DNA of 64,000 nucleotides from Cladopsammia gracilis (lineage: Eukaryota; Cnidaria; Anthozoa; Scleractinia; Dendrophylliidae), in contig JAJGOT010000344.1 in NCBI GenBank assembly GCA_022457155.1, positions 532,501 to 596,500 on the forward strand, written 5' to 3'. The notes beneath the pieces are model-generated. The model worked only from the letters and a program-made list of their open reading frames with translations. It had not been told where the DNA came from and did not search any database. Positions 40,601 to 55,600 of this stretch are shown one piece after another. The translations under genes were made by a program, and so were the position numbers. Each line of letters opens with the position of its first letter. Within the stretch, counting starts at the first letter, position 1.

Positions 40601-43600
40601 TTGTGTCATTATGTTTAAGTTTATGTTTCTATAATGTCGTTATGTTGTGTTGTTCACACTGGTGACATAAAACACCAATGAAAGTTTTGTTTTGCATTAA
40701 TTCGCGTGGCTAGTGTGAACCAGGCTTAACTAAAATAACTCTGTGACCAACACAATTTTGAGGCGTTAAGTAAAAACTTTTGGATTTGTCTTTGTTAAAC
40801 TTGAAAAGGTCAACCAAATCTTTAAAGTTATTTATTCCATGAAGAAAAAGCCAGGGTAGCTCGTCCCTACCCTCTTCCAGCCAGATAACGCGCAGCAGGA
40901 CTGGTACGAGAAATGCTGCCTGCAGGAGATATGTGGTCAGTAGTGACTGAGTCTCCCAAGTTCAACAGTACAGCGGCATCTCTGATGTTGTCATGCGTCG
41001 GCAACTCCTTCGCCTGTGAGAAAAAATCATTCATCAACCAATGTTGCAGTCCCCTGTTCAGCCCTTATAAAGCTCATCACACAACGCTTATCACAGAAGC
41101 ATTGCAGACAACCCACAAAACCGCCGCACATGAGACTACAAACACTGATATTGTCAATGCAGTGTTTCGAGCTATGAAAAAACCAATACAGTTACATTTT
41201 AGGATCAAGTGATCAAGCAAATAAATACCACTTAGATGTAAAATCCCTCTTAAATGTATGTTGCAAGAGTTTATAATTTTAATTTGATCAATGATGTTAT
41301 TATTTCCTGCAAGTATTGACACAAAAGAACAATGTCTTATGCAGCGAATAAATAGATGGCCTTCTATGAGGTCTACAAAAGCTGATTCAAGTGGATGTGT
41401 TCATAATAGTGCCTTGCTTTTCTGGACATCAAAATGGTAGTCTTGGTCAATTTTTAGTTAAAAGGCACTTCTCTGATTCCATCCATACTTACCATTGTTT
41501 GAAAGAATGGCGGATGTTTTATATAAGTGGAGTTAACATCCCAAGGATACAGCATACTGTCCGGGGCCTCTAACGAGTTCCAACGAGGATTACCAGTCTA
41601 AAAGCAAATTTTTGGGAAATAAACTTGGTGTCCAAAATATTATAATAGGGCAGTTTTCAATTGATGGTTGACGTTAATAGCCTATTTTTCAGTTATCTGC
41701 TTAGCGGCCTGGCCTTTGAGTGAGAATGAGGCTAAAGTTGACCATGTTTTGATACAAACCTTCCTGCTTTTCAGAATGTAAATCATGTTGTTCTTATGCT
41801 AACTAGATTATGTTGAAAATACTTTACATACATGTGTGAAAAGCAAGGTTTGTATCATATCAAAGTCAACTCCAGCCTCACTTTCACTCAAAGGCCAGGG
41901 TACTAAGCACACAACTGAAAATTGGTCTATTCACATTTCTTGCTTCAATAAGTTAAGAAATCTCAGCCACTTTCTCAACTGCCGTATGTCAAAGTAAAAC
42001 CAACACCAATAATTACTGTCTTTTTTGCATGCATTTTCCAGCACTTGATGAAGTTGTTAACGGTAATTTGAGTCCTGATTGGCTCATTATGTGATTTCCT
42101 TTTGTTGCAATTGGTCAGAGTGAATACTTTGTTTTTGATATTATGACAGTAAAGGAGATACTGTCACGGATTCGCATGTGCAGACCAGGCTTAATTCAAA
42201 TATCCTTTTCTGTCCCAATATTTTTCAAATATCCTTTCCCATCCCACGTTCACTCATTTCCCACTGTCACTACCGCCACTAGTTAACAGCATTTTGAAAT
42301 TGACACTTGAACAATTCAGGCTGAACTTTTCAAGTTTCGATTCAACACAGGGCTCGACCTTGGCGGTGGTCAAGTCGCCAAATACCACTGGATTTTCAGT
42401 TTTGGCTAGTGAAATTCCCTTAGTTACTAGCCATGTTGACTACCAAAGTTATGGAGGCAAATTTCTTTGTCAACTGCAAAAGATAAATTCAGTGCTGGCA
42501 CAATTGTGGCACAATGTTAATGTTATGCAGAAAAAAAAAAACAAAGTAAAATGCATACAGCTCCACAACGAAGCCGTACTCAGCTCGAGACTGGATCCGA
42601 GTGTTTCTATCTCACACTTCGATTGCAAGTGAACACCATCTTGTTGTTCACACGCTTCAACGATCTTCAATGGATATCAGAGGCTTTGTTTCGTCCTCAA
42701 ATTTTCATTCTTCTTTCAGTATGACTTGATACTAGATGTTCAAAACTAGGGTGATTACTAACTTGAACTGAAATTTTTATGGCTAACAGAAAGAGCTCTT
42801 TGACTCATGAGAAGTACCATTTTACTAGCCATAAGCCTACTGATAACAAAAGTTAAGGTCGAGCCCTGGAGAAACTGGCGCCCTCGTGACAGTGTCCTGT
42901 TAACTGAAAGACCATTATTATTTATAATATAATTTATTGTTAGAGGTAATCATACCGTTACTTTGGCATAGACTTCTGTGAACATGGCAGGTATGACATA
43001 TTCCCTCTCAACAGCCTATAGTTAAACAACACCAAATCATCAAACGTTTAGAATGCATATAAAGGATTAACATAAGGATTAATTAAAAGGTTGTACATCT
43101 ACATGGACTATGGTTAAAATCTAGGTAAGACAACAGAAATCCTGCAATAGAAGTATTCCAATGTAAAGACTTTTCAAGGGCTATTCCAGGACTTGTCAAC
43201 AATATTCAAGGATTTGTTCTCCTCAGTTGTAATTCTATATATTTTGCATACTTGAGCCAAACTGGTATCTGCAAGTGCTAATTTCTTGTTTGTTTGTCTC
43301 AACCTGTATTACGTGTTCAGCACTAAACCTTCTATCCTTTGATGTCAAAATTAAATTATTTTACTGCAGTCTCAAGCATTCAAGGACTTTCTGATAATAC
43401 GCAAGTACTTCTGGATGAAATTCAAGAACTTCTCCAGGAGAAAATCATTTTCAAGGAATTTACAAGGACATGGCAGTTTTTTAACGACTTTTCAAGGGCC
43501 ATACAAACCAACCATGTGAAAATATACTGAATGGTTTCCAATCACAAACCTGAAGTTCTTCTCTTGTTGGCCAGATGTCCCTAAGGAAAACCTCTCTTCC

Positions 43601-46600
43601 GTCCTTGGATTTACCTACATGTACAACAGGCACAAAACTACGTTCAGATTACCTTCGTGTATTACCTTACAAATCAGCAAACAAAGAGTTGTTGGTTATA
43701 ATTGTCCTCAAAAAAGATTAAAGAAGGTTAAATCTGATTGAGATGTGCACCTACCTAATGGCTCCTTCTCAAAGTCTATAAGAGTCGTGCCTGCAATTGC
43801 ATAAGCAATCACTAGGGGTGGGGAGGCTAGGTAGTTTGCTCTTGTCAGGGGATGGATGCGTCCTTCAAAGTTTCTGTTTCCTGACAACACACCTGCAGCA
43901 ACTAGATCACCCTAGAGAACATCACACAATAAAAGATAGTTTAATCACAGAAAATGATCAACATCACTTAACCCTGTGCCAAAAATCAAAATTCAAGAAA
44001 AATCCCAAATTTCATTTTGTAAAATATTGAAAAACAAATGGCACCATGCAAAAGTACTGCTGAAGAGGTTTCATTTGAATGGTCACACCATAGGACTTTG
44101 TCCACAGACTCAAAAGTTAGAACAAATGGTACCATTCAAAAGTACTACTGAAGAGGTTTCATTTGAATGGTCACACCATAGGATTTCATTGACAGACTCA
44201 AAAGTTAGAACAGCATTACATGTCTCCATAATTGACTCTGGGAATGAAAATGCTAAACCTTTCAAAAGCATTGGAGTACTGTTCCAAATTCAACTACCAA
44301 GAGAATCATCATTCTTTTAAATCTCTCCTTTCAGACACCACCTTATTATAGGCAGCTTCATTTAAAAAAATGTTGGTCCCAGAGAGACCGAATAAAGTTA
44401 TTGTATCTTACAAGCTGTTACTCTATCTCTTGAATTATTGTATGCACAATGCTACTACTGATGGTGAGATAAAGAAGCACACCTCAAAATACCAATTCTC
44501 ATAACTGAGTCCCAATGACTTTTTTGTTTGTTTGTTAAAAACATATAGAGGTAATTCAAGACAATATCCCTTATCATAAAATGCTCAAGAAAATGTCCAG
44601 GTTATGATTGGTCAAACCAAGTTTGTTATGACTCATTATAAAATGCTCAAGGAAATGTGCGCGCTATGATTGGTTAAACCGAGTTCATTATAACTCGATA
44701 AAGTACGTGTGTGACGTAATGTTCATTTTAACCGTTTTTTATTTTATAAAAGAAATAAAAAACTTGTTCCTCGTGCATTGTTGAGTTATAAATAAGCACT
44801 TGGGAATTTTTAAGAACGCTCAAGAAGTGCGAGAAGCACTCGCCTTTGGCTCATGCTTCTCTGCACTTCTCTTGTGTTCTTAAAAATTCCCGCGTGCTTA
44901 CATAACTCAATAATGCACTCGGCGCATTTTTTTATTTCTTTAATAAAGCATGTGCATGACCTAAGGTTCATTATAACCGTTTTTATTTTATAAAAGAAAT
45001 AAAAAAACTTGTTCCTCGTGCATTGTTGAGCTATATAAACACTTGGGGATTTTTAAGAACACTCAAGAAGTGCAAGAAGCACTCGCCTTCGGCTTATGCT
45101 TCTCTGCACTTCTCTTGTGTTCTTAAAAATTCCTGTGTGCTTATATAACTCAACAGTGCACTCGGCGCAGTTTTTATTTCTTTACCACACAGACTTTTAC
45201 AGATCAATCACATATTCAGAAAATGGAGTAGCTTTTTCCCACTACAACAATTAACTCAATTTTAAAATCTATTTCAAACCTTTTCTATAGCTTCTGATAC
45301 TTCGTCACATAAAGGACCAGAGTTTCCAATGCATGTCATACACCCATAGCCAACAACATCAAATCTATAATGTATAATGTGATAATACAATATTTTATAT
45401 ATTACCATAAAATCCCGGTTATAAGCCCCTCCCCCTCCCCCCCCCCCCCCCCCCCCCGCCCCCCCACCGGTTATAGGCCCATCAGTTGGGCAACCAAACA
45501 TTCCGGTCGTACCTCCTCCTATATGTAAGCATGCCAAAATTCCTGTACGGCAATTCTTTACAAAAATTTGCATGAAATTAACAACGCTCATTTATCACAA
45601 TATGTTTTGCTCGTCAGCCAAAAATCCCTTATGAAGTTGTATAATAATAATAATAAAATATTTATATTGTGCCCTATTCTAAAGTTCTAAGGCGCTTTAC
45701 AGTAAGTGAAAGAGAAGTTACAAAAAGTATAAAATTAAATACAATAAAAAAACAATGCAATCTAAAACGTAAGCACTTAAAAACTACGATAAAAAATACT
45801 GTTTAAAAAGGTAAGTTTTAAGACTAGACTTAAAAGAACTAACACTAACACTACACCTAATATGTCCCGGAAGACTGTCCCAGGGCTTATAACTGGGATT
45901 TATGGTATGTGTATTGCATTAGCCTGATACTCCCCATAAAATACTGGACAGTTTGAACCACATGCAGGAGATGGCAGATTTCCTGCACTTTTCAGGACCT
46001 GCAACATACTATTGATTCTGCCTTTGAAATGGCTTGAAAATTAGCCTGCTTCATGCACTGTTGGTTTCACTCCATGGTTTGAAAAAAGTTCATCGCATTA
46101 TCGACATTTTGTTGACTGCAAATAATATGATAAATTTTCTTCACACTGCAGCGTGAAACCAACAGTGTGTAAAGCAGGTTGATTTTCAAGTTATTTCAAA
46201 GGAAGTGTGGGGTCAATACTAACTGCTCAGTATTTTACACTCTTGGAAAATGCAAGAAAATCCCAAGACTATGAATGCAGATTTCCAGAACCTGTAAAAA
46301 CCCCAATAAGGCAAATCAATTCAGACAAAATTTTTGGTTTGAGAAGGACACATAGTCATTGCCTGAGTAAACAGTCTGTATGCAATCATTACGTTATGTT
46401 AAAAATAACATGGTTCTGGTTAAATGACCAACTTTTTTTACTTCTGACTCTACAACCCTTAGGACACCCACTACTAACAATGTTATTTTAGCATTAATTG
46501 AGTTCTCCCTGGTATGTTTCTGAAATTTCCCCCTTTTTGATCAAATCAAGTGTGCCAAGTCAAAACATACTGTATTTGTAAACAAGTTTGTCTTGTTCCT

Positions 46601-49600
46601 CTCACTACTCCAGTCTTACCCTAGTTTTTCCAGGCTTGGTATGACTCCACTCTCCTGGAGATAATATGTAACCACACCCGATCCTGGGGACAAGCTTGTC
46701 TTGATGTAAGGTTTGACATCTAGGCCAAGTTCTACTGCTTTCTTGGCTAACAGTCCTGCTCCAAGCATTACTGATGGATTACTTGTGTTTGTACAACTTG
46801 TTATGGCAGCTATCACAACAGAACCTTTGATTGGGAGAAAAAGGCACAATATAATAAATAGAAGATAATGCATCATGATAGGTGAGTGGAGATAAAAAAT
46901 TTCTCTTTGAGTGCTCAACTAGATATCTGAGTTGACAGCTCTTGGGAGTCACATAAGTTAGCGCATTATCATATCTTTGTTACGCTTGATAATGGTCTTG
47001 TAATAAGAACCAAAATATTATGTTTACTCTTGTTTGTTTGTTGTTTTCTTGCTTATACTTTAAGTTTGCAAGATATTCTTCGGAATTGTCATCATTTTAT
47101 ATTTATTGCATATGATATGTAGCTTCTTACCATGTGATAACTTGTACTCCTGTCCTTCAAAAGTGAAAGGAACTTCTACAGACTGTTTATCAGCTGGGAT
47201 GCCAAAACCTTTAAATCCAACCTTATTGTTCAAACATTCCAAGAAATCTTGCTTCATGTCAGACAAAGCCACTCTGTCGTGAGGTCTTTTGGGGCCTGAT
47301 AATGATGGAGTTACAGTCGACAGGTCCAGTTCCACAACCTACACAAACAATATATATTATAACTTATTATAACATTCAGAAATATTTCAAAAGGAAAATA
47401 CAAAAAAAGGAATGTTTAATGAGTGTTTGTAAATCTGATACAGATTTCAACTCAATTTACATAAATGTTTCCTTCAATTTACACACCTAAAATGATTTGT
47501 ATAGATTAGATAGTCAATGGCCGTTTTTATACCAGAGACGCATTATCCGTCCAGATGAATAATGCATCTGTCATGTTATGCGTCTAGTGTAAAGACGGGA
47601 CGAACAACTTGAGACGCATTGTCCGTCTGGATGAACTTGGGCAAACATTTGTAGTTCATCAGGTTATGCGTCTCTAGTATAAAGTCGGGCACAAGATGCA
47701 TTATTCGTCTAGATGAACTAGACGATAATGCGTCTTGTGCCCATCTTTATACTAGAGACACATAACCAGACGAACTACAAATGTTTGCCCAAGTTCGTCC
47801 AGACAGATAATGCGTCTCTAGTATAAAAACGGCCAATAAGATGCATTTGTGTCATTAAAAGTAGTTGACAACATTCACACCCATATTTTAAAAGATTTAC
47901 TATCACTAGCTTTGGTTTGTGGTTGTAAATCTGATATAACACAGCCGCTCATGTTTTACATGTAAACACTACATAACATTAATTATACATCAGTATTGCA
48001 TCTCGCCAAAATAGCCTAATGAACCAGCTTTGAATCAAGCTACGTAAAACTGTTCAGTGAGGCACTCTTTGTACAAACAAGCTTTTCCTTGAGTCATTGC
48101 TTATCACTTATCGATCATTGTTGACGTGGTTGCTGTAGGACTAAGCAAGTGTGTAACTACTGGTACGACTCGAAAGAGTCAATAAAAACAAATGAGGGAA
48201 GGAAGCAAGCAAGAGGACTGAACACCTTATTCCCACCTCACCTCTGAGAACACTGGATCATTGCTTGGGTCAGAGTAATCACGGAACATTTTTGTAGCTT
48301 TCATGTATGCCTCAACACATTCAAGTGTCTCTTTACTGCGACCTGATAACGAGAACATAATTTGTGAACTACAATCACACAATTTCAAGACTGCATAGCA
48401 ACCCTCATGTAAAGTGTAAACAATATAACATTAATGTGATTTAAATAAAAAAAAGTTAAAAAAAAACTATACAATGTGCCTCTAAAGACTCGTTTAAACA
48501 GTTCTAACATTTGCTCGAACATTCGTCCAACATTTTGATGGACCAATGCAGGAACCATTTAAAAATCCTCTGCACAACTTTTAATCTTGGCCAATGTTGG
48601 AAACCAATTTAAATGGGCCTTTATGCAATAAGCCTGTTCTACAAACCTTCCCCACCAAAACCAATACCGGAGACAATTACAATTGAACCTACATGTACTT
48701 TTGCAACTACCAAATTTCTCGTCTTCATTCAAATTGTTCAAGTATAGAAATTTGTCAAACAAACACTTCTCCTATGTTATAACAATTCCTAGCATTTTAA
48801 GTGGTCATTCATAAGGGGCCCAAATTTCAACTCCTCTTTATGGTATGAGGTGACTCGTGTAAGAAGACAGCCAGGCGTGCATTTCTCGAAATCGGGCCGG
48901 AAAACTATTTTTTTAAATGTAGTTTCTAACATAAGGTGTTGAAGTTTTAAGCCCACAAATCAGCTAAAGTTGTGTGGTAAATGTAAGACTTTATTGCTTA
49001 ACTGTCAAAATCAACGAAAACCGAATCTTTATTGGTTAATATTAATATTCAGCACGTAACACAGCTTTTCGGGTCTGAAAAGTTTTCAGGTCTTTTGAGA
49101 AATGCACGCCAGGTCAGACAATAACAGGGTCTTAGATGGCAGATCCAAGATTAAATTCAAAGTAAGTCAACTAAGATAAACAAATACCAGTTTGTCTGAG
49201 ATACAGCAAACTCTTGTCATCAACTGGAAAGTAGCCAACGGTTGCACCATACTCAGGACACATGTTAGAAATGGTGGCTCTATCAGCTATGGACAGGTGA
49301 GTTACACCAGGACCAAAAAATTCCACAAATTTACCCACCACACCAATCTGGCGAAGATGCTGCAAGGGAAAAAACAACCATATATTTGAAAATAATAAGA
49401 TCAGGGTAGCAACCAGCCTTCTTCATGAGCCTGTGCTAGGAATTTGTCTTTGAAAAACCCAAGTATTACAACAATGCAAATGTTTAGCGCAGTCCTTTAT
49501 ATTCAGTATTGAATTTGGACTTATATGGTAGATATATAAATAAGTCAAGATCTACATCTCCATTCAAAGTATGAGACATCTTCCTTATGTTTCTTTATTT

Positions 49601-52600
49601 TTTTTCCAGATTCCTTATTGCTCCATTTCTTATCAACAACAGCATACTATGATTATCAGTTGAACGAGGCACGAGCAAAGTTAAGCGACAAGGTTTTGCC
49701 GTTACAATTACGTTGTTTTCAAGGGCAACTTGCTACGTTTCCAATGGTAACTTGTCTATCATTGACGCCATCAGTAACAAAGCGCGCAAAATTCTGAGAA
49801 ACGAACTAACTTGTTGCCCTTTCTTACTGTTACCGGTGGAAATGTAGCAAGTTGCCCTTGACAACAACGTAATTTTAATGGCAAAACTTTGTTGCCAAAA
49901 TTTCGCTTGTGCCTCGCTCAACTGATAATTGTAGTACTTCTAGTTCAGTTATTAAAGTGTGATTGAACATTAAATATTTTAAATGAAAACCATGGGGAAA
50001 ATCAGTGATTTCCTGTAGCACTGTTTATTAAATGTACATGTATGTTGTATAAGGTGGTTCTAACTTTTGAGTCTGTGGATGAAATTCTAAGGTCTTACCA
50101 TTCAAATGAAAGCTACCGAGCAGTACTTTCCTGTGGTGCTGTTTATTATGCTGTACAAGGTGGTTCTATCTTTTGAGTCTGTGGATAACATCCTAAAGTG
50201 TGACCATTCAAATGAAAGCTACCGAGCAGTACTTTCCTGTGGTGCTGTTTATTATGCTGTACAAGGTGGTTCTATCTTTTGAGTCTGTGGATAACATCCT
50301 AAAGTGTGACCATTCAAATGAAAGCTATTGAGCAGAACTTTCCTGTGGTACTGTTTGATTGTCTGTATTTTACAAAATGAAATTTCCTTAATTCTACATT
50401 TGGGGTCTCTTGGGGTGAAAAGCTTACAAAGGGCAAGGTATATATATTTCTTACCTTTGTAATGGTAAGCACGACATCCGTGGATGTTATGAATGGCTTC
50501 ACATGGCCTGTCAGTTTATATCCAACAACCTTAGGTAAAACCATACTGATTGCTTGACCTAACATTACAGCTTCAGCTTCAATACCTCCAACACCTGCAA
50601 CAACAGTAAAGATGAGCAGTGCTATTTTGATCCAAAAACCTGTTTCCTTTCATGATCAACAGTGTGATTTTAATGATTAGCAGGCGGCAACTGGCAGTTC
50701 TTGACGATATTATTATATTTTAATTGTGTAAACAAAGTTCCACTTTGTCTTGATTTCACTTCCATGCATTTCAGTTACCGGTACATATGAAAAATTGCTA
50801 AGCTAGCTATCTATCTTGATTAGCTCTGAAATGGAGAATTCCCTGGATAATTTGTTCTCGAAGCCAATTGAAGACTATGAGGGTAGGTGCCATTAACACA
50901 CATTTCCTCCTTTGCCCTCTTTTCTTGTAATCAAAAACAAACTACAGTGTATTTCATTTTGATAAAAGTAATGCAAATAAGAAAAACTTACCCCAACCAA
51001 CAATTCCAAGCCCGTTAATCATAGTTGTGTGAGAGTCTGTGCCTACCACACTGTCTGGGTACAAAACTTTGTCCATATTAAATACTACACGGCCAAGGTA
51101 CTCAAGGTTAACTTGGTGAACGATGCCCGAGCCGGGTGGAACAATTGTCATGTTTTTAAAGGCCTTTGAGCCCCACTATGAAAAATATAAATAAACAAGA
51201 CATTGTGAATAAGGACTATCGTCATCCTCTTTTTGACATATTTCTTGCACTCAAAAACAACTGTTGTGCTTTCTCAAAAGACAATGAACCTCCTTTCCGA
51301 ATACTGGCCACATCCCTGATGGTCAAATGACAGATATCAGGGCTAAAAATTGGCGGTCGCACGGTCGCCAAAAACAACTTAAAACTGACCAGAGCCACCA
51401 AAAGTTGAGGTTTGATCACCCGATGTGCGACTATGTTTCAAAGTTTCAAAAAGCTGCAATGTATAATAGCGAAGTACAAAGTCAAAATAAAACTAAAATT
51501 CCTAGCCATGGTTTCACAAGCAATACACATTCACAACATTTAAACGCCATTTTGATTTTGTGATTGCCACGCGACTCTAGACTTACCCAGAGTTCTGTGT
51601 GGGATGCTTTCCAAGTCGCACATGTTTTCGCTTTTTGAACAAACTTTCAGTTTTTCGTTTTAAACTAGAGGAAATTGAGGGCTACATTATTTTGGGATGG
51701 GCCACTAAGAATTCAAGCAAACTGGCCTGACTGGCTACCAAGTAGTGTCCTTAATTTTTAACCCTGCAGATATGAGAGTAATTTTCACCAACATTACTTT
51801 TCTGTATTGACTTTATTATACAGTCAAACCTCTCCTTACAGACACCTGACAACTCTCCATTATGGACAGTTCTATACCTGCCAAGTCTCACGCCTGATAG
51901 TCCAAAACTCCGATCTGACGCCAACTCGCAGCTATGGAGCAATTTGTCATGCCTGACTAACAGATTTGAGCTATCAGCCTTAACTGATCACATGATCCAT
52001 TTAAAAATATAGTTACGTTCATCAAAATTCGGCACTTTTTTGTAGGTTGTATAGTTCTGAACATTACGATTACAACTGGATGTTATTAAACGGAGGTCTG
52101 AGGTCCAAGGAAACTTCCTAATTCTTCAGAACATCTTGGGACATCTTCGGAATAGATCGGGTTGTTTTTGGATTTGGTCTGGTCGCCTTCAGAAATCCTC
52201 GCACTCCCAAGATAAAATTCTCACGCGCATCACTTGGAAAAAGTTGGCAGGTATACAGTTCTCATGGTGCTGAAGATACCAAAACTCATACAATCACTAC
52301 TGCTAAATATAATACAGACACCTTTATAATGCAGACACCTGGGGTTGTCCCTTTGGTGTCTGGTTCAACTGTTATCATATTTTTCTCAACAGAAAATTGC
52401 TTGTAAGACTCGAGCTAACTGAAGTAAATTCACAAATTTTGAACCCTACCTTCAGAAAAAGAAACCTCTCCTTGTTCCTCATGAATTCCATTTCCTGATT
52501 CTTCTGAAGTGCAGTAGAACTGATAAATAAAATAAGACTGTTAGTAAATGCACATGAATCTAACAACGAGAACTAAAGGACAACTGCTTGGTCAGAGAAA

Positions 52601-55600
52601 AAGTTTGTCAAAACTCCTGAAACTATCTATAATAATTTTCTCTTGAACTAAGCCTGTTCCAAACACCAGTAGCAGAAATTAAATTAGATGTAAGATTACA
52701 AAAATAAAGACATTGCCTTGTATTTGTTCACAAATCTGATAACATCTAGCCTGTTCTGGGCTCTCGGATAGTGGGTGCGAGCGAAAAATGTTAGAGCGAG
52801 CAAAGAAATGCTTGTTTCTTCTTCGCTCACTCCAACATTTTTTACTCTCCCCCACTATCCAAGAGCCTGGAACAGGCTTAATGACTTCAAACATGTATGA
52901 CACACAGGACTGTCATTTAGCCTTGAGGTTGCTGGCTACATAAGGAAGTTAGGTGGCTGGAAACTCAAGATAGCTTTCCATGGTTGTTTATCTCTAGTCA
53001 TTTTCAAATTTTGAGTTGCCAGTCATCTTCACTGTAGTGGCCAGCCATAATAGTCAACTACCAGCTACTAATGACAGCCTTGGGTATATATATACATTAT
53101 TAACTTTGACAGGCACAATATATCATCAGTCAAAACCTTTCATAAGTAGGCAATCTTTAATGGGACACCGTCCCGTCGAATTAGCAAAATTTTGCTTAGC
53201 TTATTTTCACGTTATATTGTCAAATGCCACCAAATATACAACTTAGTTGGATAAAAAGATTCTATAGAGAAAAACAAAAGGAGTAGTTTGGAGATAAAGT
53301 GCAGGATTGAAAGTGTGGACTACAGTTCATGAAATTTGATTTATTGACAGGCAGTCAAGAAATCAAACTTGCCATTCTTGTGAAATTGTGACTTTTCCAG
53401 CCATTATTTTATCTGTTTAGTTCATATTTCTTTGCTTCTATCACTTTTGGCGATGGTTTCTTCCAGTTTCAAGACAATAAAGTAAGCTTAAAGCAATTAG
53501 CTCCTGGCCATAATCATGAAAACACAATATTTCAGCCGGGACAGTGTCCCTTTAAGACTATGTTCAAGTGTCCACTTCAGAGGTAAATATGTAGTGTTTG
53601 TGTATAGCTAGCACCCAACTGAGTGTTTATGGGAGATGCCTGGGTGATATATCCATTATAGAAGGTTTAACTTAAACATACCAAACATACAGCAAAGTGC
53701 AGAAAGAACAATTAACTGTCAAGAAATCAATATTTGAACATTATAATGAAAAGAGTGAAATCGCACCAGTCAATGGGGAGCAAATGAAATGGACATGGAT
53801 CGTCCTTCTTAGGCCAGTTGCCGCCCGGGTCAAACGACTGAGTCTGACTGAAAGAACAAGACCAGAGATTCTGTTCTGTATTCTGTTATAATTACGAGTT
53901 AATTATCAGCAGTTAGATTGTGGATTTCAGTGGAGGTAAGAACAAAGAGAGAACTTTATGGAAGCAGGATATCAGTCCATATGACATTGACAAAGTGTAA
54001 TTTTAAAGGCCTTGAAACATGGTGCAAGTTTATACATGTACATTATGAATGTGTAGCTTGTATCCAGAATGAGGACATGAATGATCATGATGCAATGAAA
54101 AGTAAGTGTACATAGATACTGTACATTTAAAACAAGTCAAGACAACATTGATTTTTAAGACATAAGTAAAATAACCCTTAAAATTGTACAAGTTTAGAGT
54201 GTTAAAAATAATTACTATCACTGTTGTTTTGTCTTAATCATTCAACAATTATTTACCTAATATTACTGATCTTTAACAGTTTGTTGAATAAAACGAACAA
54301 AATTTAGTGATAGCACAGAAACAAAGGCAAATCAACCCTTTAAGACCCAAATTCCTCCTTGCAAAGGCCCTGTCACACTATTACGTATGAGAGAAACGTA
54401 TGAGTTACGTATGAAAATTCATAAAATAATTTTCATATGCACAAAATGACCAGCGTACTTGACCTATGAGTAACATACCTCTAGCGCAACTCTCGCGTAT
54501 TCAGCGTATGCCTAGCGTATGCTTAGCGCATAAACCATACGTCCGAATACGCACAAAATTTTTAAGCATGCTTAAAATTTTTCTTCTGCCTCGCCGTATG
54601 CCACTGTATGCGACCGTCCTTCAAACGTATACAACCTATGCCTAATGTACCCTAGCGTATAATAGCGTATACCAGCGTATGAGTGATATTTTTCATACGA
54701 TGGCATACGCCAGTGCAATACGCAATAGTGTGACAGGGCCATAATATCAATGCTTCATCAATCAGAGTGGTCAGGAGAATTATGGATATGATCATTCAAA
54801 ATGAATTCAGTTGATAATAATATTATTTAATTACTTCTCCCCACTGCTCCTATATGAAACATAAGAGGACAAGAAAGGAAAATTTATATTTTGATATTGG
54901 GTGTTTAAGGCTGAGATGTTTCACTCCTAGATTCAAACCTCGCAATAAAGTTAGCGAATTTAAAATGTAAGCTGCTGGTTTTTCAATATTTTACAACAGT
55001 AAAATTTGACCTAAGCTACAATAATGAGCCAAAGATTTAATAAGGCCAATTTGGTAGCTACTGGTGTTAGGACTTTATTTAAGGCCTATCAGATGAAGCT
55101 CAAATAAGGACTCCTGTTGGAAATTATTTTCCACTCACCTCATTTCAATCTATAAATCACTAAACAAAAATACTGATTACTTTCCATAAATAAGCAGCTC
55201 TATTCTCTAACTACCTTCTTGACACATCAACTTGCACAGAATGGTCAATTACAAGATCTACAGGACACAAAGGGTTGATTTTGCCTGGATCCCCTCCGAG
55301 TCTTTTAACAGCATCCCTCATAGCAGCAAAGTCAACTACTGCAGGCACACCCCTGAAGAGAATAAAACAACAGAAATATGGTAATACAGTCTGGTAGTTA
55401 AATTTAATGATTTTAATTTGCACAATAAAAACATGAAGGACCCATGAGATATTACTTTGGCAAAAACTCAAATACAAGCTCCAAACATCCCCAATTTTTG
55501 CATGTGCCATGGATTTTATGCGTTCAATATACAGTATATTGATCTAATCAGACAAAATTTAATATGGATCGATGTTTTACACAAAATCTACAGCACACAC

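Larger units (their letters stand above)
45280..46824 (-). other. Iron-sulfur ligand exons of ACO1
   Basis: Exon 46824-46620 opens with [20 protein letters not shown], which supplies Cys440. Exon 45364-45280 encodes [19 protein letters not shown], which supplies Cys506 and Cys509. The numbering is three higher than the human ligands (437, 503, 506), as expected from the slightly longer N-terminus. The intron between them (45365-46619) holds a C-homopolymer, a dispersed repeat with the string GGCGCTTTACAGT (about 45640-45870), and a hairpin element. The enzyme should be cluster-competent. Confidence 0.93.
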